A program made the position numbers and the translations under genes. Below the pieces are notes generated by a model. It saw only the letters and a list, made by a program, of their open reading frames with translations. It was not told where the DNA came from and did no database searches. Shown here in pieces: positions 1 to 10,782 of a stretch of 64,000 nucleotides of DNA. The stretch is from Lantana camara (Eukaryota; Streptophyta; Magnoliopsida; Lamiales; Verbenaceae): NCBI GenBank assembly GCA_037501455.1, contig CM074863.1, positions 61,857,501 through 61,921,500 of the forward strand, written 5' to 3'. Numbering within the stretch: position 1 is the first letter of the stretch; each line of letters starts with the position of its first letter.

Positions 1-293
1 ATATACATATATACACGTACACACACACATGCACATGCATGCATAACTACATAAATATTATATATATATATATATACCCCATGCATGCAATATATAGAAA
101 CTACAGCATACAATATATATATACTATATATTACCTACATACACATGCAAATACAAACACAAATATATGCACACACCACACCACTCCCATGCAGGCACAC
201 AACACACACACTGCACAAACACAACCCTGCATAACATTTACAACAGCAGCAACAGACCCAGAAACGCAGCAAGGATTCAAGCAAAACAGGATG

Positions 294-412
294 ACACCCC
301 CGTGTCACCCTCCAAACCTAGACCGAGACACCCCCGTGTCTCGGTACAGAAATCCCAGCCCACACTGCACCCCCGTTCCTCGTTGGAACGGGCAGAAATG
401 GCACCCCCGTGC
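294..412 (-). repeat. Dyad cluster, ACACCCCCGTGT type
   Basis: Four imperfect inverted repeats with arms ACAC/GTGT (or GCAC/GTGC) around a CCCCCG core start at about 294, 328, 367 and 401. The steps are 34, 39 and 34 bp. They lie 640-760 nt downstream of the LTR's candidate splice donor. The homologous cluster in the other copy is at 59163-59282. Confidence 0.75.
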
Positions 413-1807
413 CTCGCCTGCGCAACCTTCCCTGTAACAGACAGCAACACGCAGAAACAGAGCAGTACTTCATGCGAGAAATGCAAGCAGCAAAGGCAGC
501 TAAACAAGGTATAAAGATGCAGCAAAACTCAGTCACAACACACACCACAAATCAACAAACATGACAGCAAAACATGAAGGAAACGCAGCAATTTGACAGC
601 AAGAATTACAGCGTGAAAACAGGGCCAAGCCGCGGGAAAAACAGGGTATGCCTTCACTCAAATAATCCGACTCAATTCCAGTCCACAAAGCCATCAAATT
701 TACAGCAAAACAACATGAAACCAACACCTAATTCAGTTCCAAAAGTGATCAATCAAGACAACAACCGTACGTGGCCTTCAAGTGGAAATTTCTCAAAAGA
801 TCAGAAATGATATCTCATAAATATCTCAACAACCACGAAATCAAAGATCATAAATGATATGAGGAAGTCAAAACAATCAATCTCAAGCTTGGAATCAATC
901 AAAACCATTGAGAATCGAAGAAGATCAACATTTTGCCCAAAATCACTCCATTTTCGGAAAACCGCCCAGAAATGAAGAAACCATGCTCAAATTCATGAAT
1001 GAAAGGATGGAAATGATCAGAATTAAACATATAATACAACCCTTAACTTACCTTGATGATTGGATGAAGTTTGGAGGAGATTTGAGCTTGAATCTCATGG
1101 CAAAGCTTGAGTTACGGGAGAGACTGGAGATCAGAAAGTGTTTGAGATATTTTCAGTAGGTGGGGAGGGTTATCTCGGTTTGGGGGGTTAAGGAATGAAT
1201 AGAGGGTTGAGTTAGGGTTCCATAGCATTCAACCATAGTTAATTTGGTCAAGGTTTGAGCAAGATATGGTCATTATAATGCAACAAGGTCATTTTGGTCG
1301 CCGCCTCGTTTTTCGGTTGAATTTCGGAGGTTCAAATGATTTAGGAAAAATATAAGGCTAGGTTTACTAAACTCGCATTTTCGTTACGAGTTCAGCGGAG
1401 TTGACGGAACTCGAATCCGAGTTCCCGAGCTCAAGATATTAAATTCGGAACCAAGGGTACGCTAAGTGCTCATTAGCCCCCAATTTGGGTCCTCAACTCA
1501 AATTAAATCCGTTAACATAACAAATGAATTCGAAAATGTAAACCGAGCATAAAATCATGTCCATAACACATATATTTACGACATATTACAAATTCGTGGC
1601 ATTTCAATATCATTTCATACAAGAACGAAGCACAAAATAAACGAACAAACTCATACATGCAATTCATGCATAAATACATAAACATTTCATGCATAAAATA
1701 TTAATTCCCATGCAAATGAAATAAAATTCATGCAGAAATCATTCCCATGCAAAAATTATAATTTCCCATGCATAAATATAATTTTCATGCAATAATTATA
1801 ATTCAAC

Positions 1808-1843
<36 letters not shown>

Positions 1844-2000
1844 TTAATTAAACCATGATTAATTAACATAACATATAATTAGCATACTCATTAAATTAAT
1901 AATAATATAATTAAACATATATATATATATATATGATACGAAATATATATTTAAAATTTATAATATTAAAATAATATAATATAATATAATATAATATAAT
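1808..2000. repeat. AT-rich simple repeats inside the LTR
   Basis: (TA)n tracts near 1810-1838 and 1918-1934 and a (TAATA)n run near 1975-2000. Equivalent tracts occur in the other copy at 57600-57700, so they belong to the LTR family. Confidence 0.8.
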
Positions 2001-2471
2001 AAACTAATAACAATTATAATAAAGTTAAATATAAAACACGTAAAAACAATTAATTCGCGCAATTTGGTAAACACATACGTCACATTATTTAAAACTGAAA
2101 AACTGGGGCGTTACATAATGTGTATATGTGCATATTTATATTTTTATATATGATTGAGAATGGTGTGATTCTTCCTTAATAACTTGGAATCTTGTATGAA
2201 TATGCATGACTACATGTTAATTCATGAGTTTTATGAATTCTTGAAGCAAGAATATGTGTATGTATATGTATATGCATATGTAATATGTGGGTTTATGTAA
2301 TTTGTTGGGGTAATTGAAGTATTGATGAGTGATATGTGCATATATATGTGTATATGAATTTATGACTTCAATTTGGGGTATTTTGGTTGAGTTTTAATGT
2401 GGTCTTTTGCTTCCTCCCCTTTCTCCTTCGAGCAACCCCTGTTTCTTCTCAGTTTTCAGCTGAAAACCCTC

Positions 2472-2593
2472 TACCCGGGAGGGTAAATTTGTGAACAAAA
2501 ACTACCCGGGCGGGTAGAGCTTGTGCAGAAAGTTTTCTGCACAAGTTTTCCCCAGTCGGGTAGAATTTGCATTGTATTTTCCCCGGCCGGGTA
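2472..2593 (+). repeat. Dyad cluster, TACCCGGGCGGGTA type
   Basis: Four dyads centred near 2478, 2509, 2555 and 2586, with arms TACCC/GGGTA around a CGGGCG-like core; the third is degenerate. Steps are 31, 46 and 31 bp, the paired arrangement seen in the other LTR families here but with a different arm sequence. Confidence 0.75.
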
Positions 2594-3731
2594 CTCCCTC
2601 ATCCAAACTCCGAATGACCTGATTTTTGTACTCACGGAAACCTCTCGAAGTCTAAAACAACCCCCAATTAGAATCAACTTAATATGTTTTTTCATTTGTG
2701 AGTTATGATCATTTGAAAATTGTGTCACCACTTCGTCGGGAAACTGCACTCACCCAACTTCGGACCCTCGCCATTTCCGCATTGCTTTGAACCACGTTTT
2801 GGGCCATATATAATTTGAAAGACCTATGTGTCTAGTTTCATTCACAACAAGAAAACTCAATTCCACCTTCTAGAACTCAAGATATTTCCATTGTCCTACA
2901 GCTTGTGCTTTTTCGATTATTGTCAACTTTTACCGAACTTTGCCTAAACGTCCCTTCTTACGTTCCTTTCGCTCCCTTGGCTCCTGTATGTGAATTTTAT
3001 GACTTGCATGCATGATTAGCTGATAATATATGATATGTTTGATTATTTCTTCTAATTTTAGGGTTTCTTTGATAAGTGTAAATGTGACATGAATACATGG
3101 ACGTTTAAATGACACGTCTGAAGCTTTGTTCTATCCTCTTGCCACTATAATTATTGTATGCATTGTAAACATGTTAAAATGTGTAATATGATTATAGTTT
3201 GAAGATTTTGGCTCGATTTGATATGATTCATGAAAGATATGGAATGAATGAATATGAAACCTTCATGTATTGAACGTTTTGAATGAATTACTTGGTTATA
3301 TGACATCATAACATGATTTATGCTCTTTATGCATCTCATATCATGTACATCACATGTCGTGCATCTATGGGGTTTCAAATGGAGTCAATTCTCACGAGTA
3401 CACATTGTTCCCTTTCTTGTACAGTTCATCTCGAGGGCGGAGATATCGGGATCATTAGCACACGGCCTAGCTTGTATCCTTGTATTGTTGTCTTCCAGGT
3501 GAGGGTGTCTTTGTTCTAGTTACATATCAATCCCTACAACCCTTATGTGGCAAGTTTTGGCCAAAACTTTATGTATATATATATAGATATATGATATTTT
3601 CAAAGTAGAGTCATCGAGTAAATTATGATCGAGTAACCCCTTTTTTCTCATGAATTATGGAATATGTTATATTTCTTATGAGTCATACTTTTTGGCGAGA
3701 ATATGATTATGAATACACGCGCCCAGGGACT

Positions 3732-3835
3732 TAGTGCAAGTGGCTATCCGGGGAGGCAAGGGCTGACTATGATCCCTTGTACTAGTCCCACCACATTTAC
3801 GGTGATACTGGCCCTCGCTAGGAGGTTTAGCGGGG
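3732..3835 (+). ncRNA. Candidate structured RNA segment in LTR
   Basis: Two stems can be drawn: TAGTGCAAG (3732-3740) with CTTGTACTA (3776-3784), and CCTCGCTA (3813-3820) with TAGCGGGG (3828-3835). The homologous segment at 60371-60474 has different bases that still pair, which supports structure. A GGGGG/CCCCC hairpin follows. This is a structural inference from two homologues, not a known RNA family. Confidence 0.5.
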
Positions 3836-4330
3836 AATGGGAGCTGATTGCCCTTGGGGGATTCATGTACCCCCATTGGCCTACGTATGGATCGGTGGTC
3901 AGGTCTTGCTAACCCATCCACCACACGGAGGAAGGAGGTTGGAACTTATTTTATGATTATGTTTATGTATGATTGTTATGCACCTTGCGGGAAGGCCGGG
4001 ACACGGATTACCCAAACGACTATGTCCTATGTTATATTTTATGGCTTGCATGTATTATCAGGTATTGTGTGATCGCGTATTCAATATAATAATGATATTT
4101 GTCGTACACGGTCGGAGTTTGGTTGGAGATGATGCACGCTCACTCACCAAGCCTTATTGATTATGTATGATTTATAAACATAATGAATTTAATATGGATT
4201 AGTTGTAAAGTCCGAGCACTGCTTAGTTATTTTCTTGCCCTTCGTGGGATCTACCTTTAAATAAAACCTTGCTCGGGATTTATGACTTGCATGTGCATGT
4301 TTCTATATTTATGTATTGCTCCTGCTCACT

Positions 4331-4378
4331 CAGTCTTCTAGAGACTGACCCCTCTTTCCCACTTCTCAGTTCTTGCAG
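4331..4378 (+). promoter_or_regulatory. Branch-point hairpin and candidate 3' splice site
   Basis: CAGTCT (4331-4336), loop TCTAG, AGACTG (4342-4347), then AC, giving a CTGAC branch-point match on the 3' arm. A pyrimidine-rich stretch and TTGCAG/G (CAG at 4376-4378) follow. The same arrangement occurs in five other LTRs in the window. Confidence 0.55.
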
Positions 4379-4830
4379 GTTTTGGCTAGGCGGGAGTCGA
4401 GTCATTGCAATTTTGTTCGAGTCACACTTGTACACTCGAGTCGCATTTCATATTGTTATGTTTTAATTATAGTTCCTTTATGTATGTATTGGGCCTGTGT
4501 GCCAATTATGATTATTGTTGGATATTGATTCGGGACAAATTGCATGTTTAGTTGAACCCGTTGTTAGGTTGCATGATGGATTTAAATTATATATTGGAAT
4601 TGCCGAACTTGTTGCCATTGTTGAATTATATGAATTACACATTATTGCTTCCGCATTGCACTCTTGGTTATTTTGATTTAATTTGTACAGGGTTAGTTTC
4701 CGCGTAGGTAGGTACTTTTTATTTTGTCTCCCATTCGCAATGAGTCCGGTTCATGCTTGGATTAACCATTTCATGTGTAGACTAGACTTGTAGTGCAGGG
4801 GATGTGGTATCTATCGTTGAGGGTGCTACA

Positions 4831-5265
4831 TATGCACATTAGGCAAAGATGGATTGTTTTGGGAAGAAGGTTCAGTTGGGTACTGGTGTTGTTACGGGTT
4901 CGAGAGTTAAATGGAATCCATTTGTTTGTTTAATCGATACTAAGAAGCTCATCCGAGATGGAGCTATCGGCTTCTTGGCTTATGTGTTGAACTGGCCTAA
5001 GGATCAAATTAAACTCGAAGAGACGAAAGTGGCAAATGAGTTCCCCGATATCTTTCGGGAGACTTTTGGGACTTTGCCACTGGAGAGAGAAATTGAGTTC
5101 ATGATTCATCTATTCCAAGAGGCCGAGCCGTTTTTGAAGACTCCGTATAGAATGGCTCCCGCCGAACTCAAAACTCAAAAGTTATTGGCGTGTGGGTTTA
5201 TACGGCCGAGGACTTCGCCTTGGGGTGCTCTGGTGTTATTCATCAAGAAGAAGGATGGAACACCT
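4831..5265 (+). pseudogene. Gypsy pol fragment (protease-RT linker), broken
   Basis: Open from 4849. The protein resembles the stretch between protease and reverse transcriptase of element C in this window: MDC..KKV, 'KLIRDGA.GF.AY.LN.PKDQ', 'PDIF.ET.G.LP', 'P.SKTPYR.APAEL', 'LLACG.IRP..SPWGA' and KKKDGT. Homology starts within a few bases of the LTR end at 4830, with a stop codon just before the open stretch. The primer site, gag and protease that should follow an LTR are missing. Either the LTR inserted into an older pol, or a deletion joined them. Homology is lost after KKKDGT (about 5265), where the RT catalytic core would begin. Confidence 0.75.
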
Positions 5266-5489
5266 CAGTACAATGTGAGACAGGGGCTCCTGACTCCTAC
5301 CCGCTCCTTCGACATATATATCACCGGCTCATAAACATCTCGCCTTTCCATATCCTAGGTTGTGCGAGGATATTCCTAATGGGTACTCTGTGTAGAGGTT
5401 CTTTCCGACGGCCCAATGCCGTTCCGGTCGCCAATCCCACGTTTTCCCTTGGGCCCCAGTTAGTGCAGTACAATATCTTGCCAAAATAA
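5266..5489. other. Unassigned 0.2-kb stretch
   Basis: Between the pol fragment and the LTR of element A. It is more GC-rich and less repetitive than its neighbours, with no convincing reading frame and no similarity to other sequence in the window. It may be filler DNA at a deletion junction or captured sequence. Confidence 0.4.
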
Positions 5490-7469
5490 TATAGCCAGTA
5501 GGGTGTTCATTTAAAAAGGGTTTTCTTTATAAAACATTTGCATTTTTGGAAAACTATACATATAGGATATGCTTAGGCTGAAATAATCACATTCGGATAA
5601 TATGGGCTTTTTAAATGCATAAAGAAAATCTCACCTTGAAAGAAAGAGAGAATATGAACTTGGGAGCCTGCTCTCGAAGTCCTGGACCAACTCTGTACAA
5701 GAAAAGAATAACTAAATGTAAGACTCGACTCTATGAACCAAATAATTGACGAACGGCATGCTCATGAGATGATACGATATGAGATGTTGATTCTATTAAT
5801 TTATGAAAATGTTCATGTGCACAATTAATGCCTTAGGGACAAATAAACTTCATACAATAATGATAACACATATATCAACATGTTTACAATGCATATAAGT
5901 CATAAACGGAGTAGGTGAAGGCAACGAAAAATAATGTAACAACGAAAGAAACACCCCAAGGGCCTGCCACCATGTGACACGGCCGTATCATGTTTTGAAA
6001 GGGGAGTGACACGACCGTGTCACCCCTATTTTCCCCAAAAATTCATGTTCCGAAAGTACAGCACGACCATGTCCGTAATGCTTCAAATTTGGGGACGACT
6101 GTGTCTAATTTTCCATAAAAATTAAAAGCTAAAACTTGGGCGTGTCCATTTCAAGGCATTAGATGACACGGCCATGTCAAGTCTTTGTGCTCCAAGGTGA
6201 GGAGCAGCAGCTGCTCTTTTTTGGGAAGAAAAAAGGGAAAAGAAATGAGGCAACTTCAGGGCAGTTCTTAGGTAACAAATAGGACATAAAATAGAACATA
6301 AAAACGTTGCAAATCCATCACACACATGCATGCAACAATCAGCTAAAACGAGGAATGAAATGGATCAACACACAAGCTTCTTCAACCTTAAGAAACTCAA
6401 GCTTCATTAATGGTATCTCATTAGATGTTCAACAACCATGTAATACAAGTTCATAAATGCAATAAAGATTCTAAAGAGATCAACATTCAAGCTTCAAATC
6501 TTCAAATAACTCTAAGATATGCATATGATTCAAAAATCCAACAAAACCCTTACTATTCATTCTCTATCTCATAACATACTCTAACCTTGGTGAAAATATG
6601 CAAAACATAGCCTAAAATGACCACATGGAGATGGACAACACAAATATGTGCTTACCTTTTAAATTGGATGAGAATTGATGAAGATATGAGCTCAAAACAT
6701 AAGAAGGTGAATAGTTTTCTTCTTTCTCCCCTTGGTCTCAGTTTTGGCAGCTATTTTCATTCCTTTCTTGGGGTGTGGCCGAAATGGGGTTAAATTATGG
6801 TAATAGAGGGTTAAGTTAGGTTTAAGTGGGTCCAAAATTGGGATTAGTTGGTTAATAATTGAACGAGATATGACAAAAATGGCTAAGGGTGGCAGTTTGA
6901 CAAACAAGGCTCGAATCAGAGGAATTTTAGAGGTTCAAACAGGCTTGGGAAATTGTGAGACTTGTTCCATTGATCCGAATCATCGAAACAAGTCCAATGG
7001 TGGTAACACAATTTGAATCCGAATTCCTAAGCTCACGTTATGCTGCCCGGAACCCAAGGTGCGCTAAATGCCATTTAGCTCATTTAAGTCCCGTTACAAA
7101 AAATAAATTCAAAAACCTCAACAAACGAATCCGAAAGCATGCAATGAGCATAAAAAATGTTCATAACATACATATCTTATGCATATCAAAATTTCACAAA
7201 AATCAGAAATAAATTCGGATACAAACAGTACACATTCGTAATCATACGAGCATAACATTCAATATTCAACATATAATTCCATAACAATTACTTCATAAAG
7301 TTCAAGAATAACAATTAACGTAATAATAATCATATAAGTCACACAATTATAAAAATATAAAGTTCAAATATTCATATGAAAGCATAATTAAATAAATAAA
7401 CAACCCTAACTCTCGGAAAACCACACGCGTGGTGCGGGTACCTTAAAACCGAGAATACGGGGAGTCACA
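5490..7469 (-). mobile_element. Element A 3' LTR, U5 end truncated
   Basis: The minus-strand LTR starts TGTGACTCCCC at 7469, directly beside a polypurine tract. U3 similarity to element C's LTR is clear ('GAATCCGAATTC', 'GGAACCCAAGGTGCGCTAAA'). A splice donor (AAAAG/GTAAGC) is at 6655 after an AGCTC-rich leader. The U5 part, including the acceptor and terminal TG..CA, is lost at about 5490. No protein is encoded. Confidence 0.75.
5976..6178 (-). repeat. Dyad cluster, GACACGGCCGTGTC type (element A)
   Basis: Five to six copies, several decayed, start near 5976, 6008, 6059, 6092, 6137 (half) and 6165. Short steps are 28-33 bp and long steps 45-51 bp. The cluster lies 480-680 nt inside the presumed LTR intron. 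Confidence 0.75.
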
Positions 7470-7482
7470 ACCTTCCCCCCTT
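7470..7482 (-). other. Polypurine tract of element A
   Basis: On the minus strand AAGGGGGGAAGGTT immediately precedes the TGTGAC start of the LTR. This is the expected primer for plus-strand DNA synthesis and fixes the element's orientation. Confidence 0.85.
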
Positions 7483-7625
7483 AAAAGAATCTGGTCTCCA
7501 GATTCACTGCTTGGGTGGAAACAACTCCGGATGAAACTTCCTCATTTTGTCTTCGGTTTCCCAAGTGGCTTTCTCGGTCATATCACTCCTCCACAAAACC
7601 TTTTCCAAGGGAATTTTCCGGTTCC
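7483..7625 (-). pseudogene. Element A chromodomain, C-terminal half
   Basis: The minus strand encodes a degraded version of the tail of the chromodomain found at 18417-18560 (...RNR.IP..KVLWR....E.ATWETE.KMR...PELF). It is separated from its N-terminal half, which resumes at 10295, by solo LTR D. The two halves join through a duplicated TCAAC. Confidence 0.75.
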
Positions 7626-7630
7626 TCAAC
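7626..7630. repeat. Target site duplication TCAAC (left)
   Basis: Identical to 10295-10299 on the other side of solo LTR D. A 5-bp duplication is usual for Ty3/gypsy integrase. Confidence 0.92.
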
Positions 7631-8047
7631 TGTAGCACCCTAACCCCCAGGGCACCACATCCCCCGCACTATAGCCTCGATCCACGTATGAAATGGAAAG
7701 TCCATACATAAACCAAAACTATAGCGAACGGGTGACAATAAAATGACGAGCTAGGCGGGACACTCTCCCCAACAACACCAAAGCAAACATGATAATGAAA
7801 GCGGAAGCAATAAGATCATTCATACATATAGGTACCATATTGACCGAGTAGATACTTATAGATACCAATTTAACTATCAATACATTATCATCTCTTGATA
7901 ATATACATATTCAAGTATCCAAAACGTGACAATACTAATCATAATATGAAACTAGCATAAGACTATACAAAAAGGGTATGAAACTAGACCCGTGGAAATG
8001 CAAGACTCGAACAACTCCCGCCTAGCACGACCACGCTCAAAGGGTAC

Positions 8048-8080
8048 CTGAAAAGTGAAGTATCAGTCTACCGAAGACTG
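8048..8080 (-). promoter_or_regulatory. Branch-point hairpin and 3' splice site, LTR D
   Basis: Plus-strand arms CAGTCT (8064-8069) and AGACTG (8075-8080) with a 5-nt loop. On the minus strand the 3' arm continues into CTGAT, then a pyrimidine stretch and TTTTCAG/GT (CAG complement at 8048-8050). Confidence 0.55.
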
Positions 8081-9078
8081 AGTGAGGGGCAAAATATATA
8101 TATAACACACATCACATGCAAGGTGTAGCCTCGGGTGAAGACTTTGGAAATGAAAAGGAATATAATTCAAGAGACTTAATCTTTGCCCGAGATTACAACC
8201 AATCACTTTAACATTTTAACTTAAACATTTCATGAACATGTGACCCCGGCGAGTAGGGGCGAATCTCCAACCTTAACACCAAACGTGACAATACGTGCTT
8301 GCTTTATCAATTCAATACATGATCATGCAATTTCATTTAGTGCTCATATAGACAACTTCATGCTTGAAATCATGCGATAACCCGAGGATAACCCGACATG
8401 CCGGATTAATCCCCAGTCTCCTTCTTCCTCCGGGTGATAGCGAGTTTGCAAGGCTCGACTATCCACGACATGGTGTGTGTAGAGGACATGACCCTCTAGA
8501 CACGGAACTCCTTCCACCACTAATCTCCTAGTGGCTTCGGGGGTGATCCCAACAATGTGAGAATAATTCAGGAGTTACCCGTCAGCCCTTGCTTTCCCGG
8601 TTGGCTCAAGAATTACCCTCGGGCCCACGTGCAATCATGTACTCGCCAAACTTGCTTGAAATCAGGACAATCAATACTTTCTTGCTTGAAATGTTTATAA
8701 CTTGGAAAATGTTTATAATTAAAACAGGTTTTGGCCGAAAATAGCACATAAGGGTGGTAGGGTTCTATATCCATAACATAAACCTCACCTTTTCTTGCAA
8801 AATACAATAAAGAAGTGTTCTAAGGAGCTTGCTCCCCGTCCACGCCCTCGTGACCTGTGCAAACACGATGTATATTCGTGAGACATGACCTAAAATGACC
8901 AAAATATGACGAACGGCGGAAATGTATCGAGACGACCACGAAAATACAATGTGGCATGATAACATGTTGTTTCACATCATATTAGCACATATTATAGCAA
9001 TTCGGGGTCAAAGAAGTCGTCGGATCGAGGGGTCATTTTCGTAATTTTATGCAGTGAATTTTGTTCTGCAAGTCAGGT

Positions 9079-9312
9079 GGGAACGGCCGTTCCGATCCCC
9101 TTTGCAAAATAAATGGGAATGGTCGTTCCCATGAGTTCCCCAAAACGCGCCAACGATTTTAAAAATAAAAGCGCGCCTTTTTGCTGGGAACGGCCCTTCC
9201 GGCAGCAAGGCCAAAGTGGGAACGGCCATTCCCATGCTCGGCCGCCCAGTTCATTTGAAAAGGTGGGAACGCCCGTTCCCTCAATGCCTTGAGGCTGGGA
9301 ACGGTGGTTCCC
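9079..9312 (-). repeat. Dyad cluster, GGGAACGGCCGTTCCC type (LTR D)
   Basis: Six dyads start near 9079, 9114, 9186, 9218, 9264 and 9296. Steps are 35, 72, 32, 46 and 32 bp. The arms GGGAA/TTCCC differ from other families while the core stays CGGCCG-like. Confidence 0.8.
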
Positions 9313-10715
9313 AGTTTCTGCAAATTTGAAGAACAGAGCAAAAACAGGGGAGGCTCACGGGAATGATCAACAAAGCCACCAAATTCCATTTTACAATCAA
9401 CAAAGTCATGATTTCTGGAAATATACATGTATACTTGCTCAAGAAATGATATTATAACATTCAAACACTCAAAGCATGCAATATTATCAAGAATTCATGA
9501 TTTCAAGTTCATGATCACACTTGATCATTCATGCCAAATTTTCAAGGATTCAAGCTATAACTCATGCCATAATTCATGAAATGATCTCATAATCATGCTT
9601 CCAATTTTAATTCATTCATCTAGCATATAACTTCCAAACCCTAACCACATTAAATACAATCAAGAATCATCACTTCCATGCAAACCAACCTTGAAGATGA
9701 AAATATGGAGAAAATAGATGAAGACGATGATCAATCTCCCAAAACTTGGATGATTTCTTGAAATCTTGATGATTGATTGAAAAACTTCTTTCCTTTTCTT
9801 TCCTTGGAGAAACCGAGAGTGAGGGAGCAAGTTGTTGGGAAATTTTTGGGATAGAATTGATCAAGGAAGCTTGAAGAAGCTTATACCGTTATATTCCATT
9901 CTTGATTTTTGTGAAATATGCTAATTGCCAATTAATCCCTTAATTTGTGAATTTATGCAATAAAGTATGCTACAATTTAAAATTTGTTCAATTAAGTCCT
10001 TGGAAGATAATGCAATCAGGTCCCCAAAGTTTTAAATTGAATATTTAGGGACAAATTTGGTAATTTAAAAACACTCTCGGTAATTATTTCATGCAATAAA
10101 TATTTTCCGTGTCATGAAATAATATTTCCAATGATATGAATTCAAAGAATTGATATAAATAATGTTTCATGAATGTTGTAAAATTATGAGATGCCACGTA
10201 AAAATATATCATAAAGTTAAAGAAATAAAATAAAACCTACGCTCAAACTCACACGTGGCGTGCTTACCTGTTCATCCGGAACCGGGGCGTTACATCAACA
10301 CTTGAAGCTTGCGATCCAAAATTTTCATCGGCTTTTGGACAAAAGTTAAATCCGGTCGCAAATCAGCTTCTTCAACTTCTTCAAAGAATCTCGGACTCAT
10401 CGGGATAGTACTTCCTTAGTTGAGAAACATGGAAGACATTGTGAATCTCGGTCAAGCTCGGTGGTAGATCCAAATGATATGCCACTTCACCAATCTTCTC
10501 AAGTGTAAGGCTCAAAGTGCTTGTCCCACATCGGAAGAAGAGGAGAACGAAGCCTGCCTTATAAGGGGGTGGATACCTCTTCCCTCTTGAGGCCTTTTCC
10601 TGGCTGGGCACCTTCGGATTTAAATTCCAGCGGGAGAAACAAAACCGTGAGGGTAGTGTCGCTTAGCCCACCAAAGCGGACAATATCGACAGGCAGGTTT
10701 TCGGGCTGTTACAAA

Positions 10716-10727
10716 TGGTATCAGAGC
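10716..10727 (+). other. Primer binding site of TRIM copy 1
   Basis: TGGTATCAGAGC, complementary to the 3' end of plant initiator-Met tRNA, two bases after the left LTR. Confidence 0.92.
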
Positions 10728-10770
10728 TGGGACCCGATCCGGTGTGCCAGCAAGGACGCTGGGCCCTTAT

Positions 10771-10782
10771 GGGGGGGTGGAC
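10771..10782 (+). other. Polypurine tract of TRIM copy 1
   Basis: GGGGGGGTGGAC directly before the right LTR. Confidence 0.88.

Larger units (their letters stand above)
1..2115 (-). mobile_element. Tekay-like gypsy LTR, 5' part only (runs off the window)
   Basis: Read on the minus strand this begins TGTAACGCCCC at 2115 and matches the first ~2.1 kb of the complete LTR at 57491-61335: the same start, the same TATATA tract, the same AGCTC-rich leader exon and the same GACACCCCCGTGTC dyads. It lies in the opposite orientation to that copy. The LTR start is therefore present and its 3' part is outside the window. A candidate 5' splice site (AAG/GTAAGT) lies at 1051. No protein is encoded; the short reading frames are spurious. 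Bases 1-130 and 1810-2000 are AT- and AC-rich simple sequence typical of this LTR. Confidence 0.85.
2116..4830 (+). mobile_element. Second Tekay-like LTR, 3' portion
   Basis: Plus-strand LTR ending GGGTGCTACA at 4830. Its last ~1.1 kb aligns with the 3' part of the LTR at 57491-61335: the 'CTCGCTAGGAG..TTTAGCG' box, the 'GCACGCTCACTC' box, the CAGTCT hairpin, 'GCTAGGCGGGA', and the terminal 'GGGGATGTGGTA'. The 5' part is absent because the minus-strand LTR at 1-2115 abuts it, most simply an insertion into this LTR. No protein-coding content is visible across the 2.7 kb. Confidence 0.8.
7631..10294 (-). mobile_element. Solo LTR D (Tekay-like), complete with TSD
   Basis: 2664 bp from TGTAACGCCCC (at 10294, minus) to GGTGCTACA (at 7631). 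It is flanked by perfect 5-bp duplications TCAAC at 7626-7630 and 10295-10299 and lies within the chromodomain of element A. There is no internal region, so it is a solo LTR left by LTR-LTR recombination. Visible parts on the minus strand are a TATA-like TATAAG near 9885, a leader with donor AAG/GTTGGT at 9689, the dyad cluster, and the hairpin with acceptor TTTTCAG/GT at 8048. Nothing else is coding. Confidence 0.92.

Noticed and set aside
39..514. Plus-strand frames of 132 and 115 residues
   Set aside because: They read the antisense of a Tekay-like LTR, with His/Thr-rich low-complexity sequence from CA repeats; not conserved in the copy at 59072-59552.
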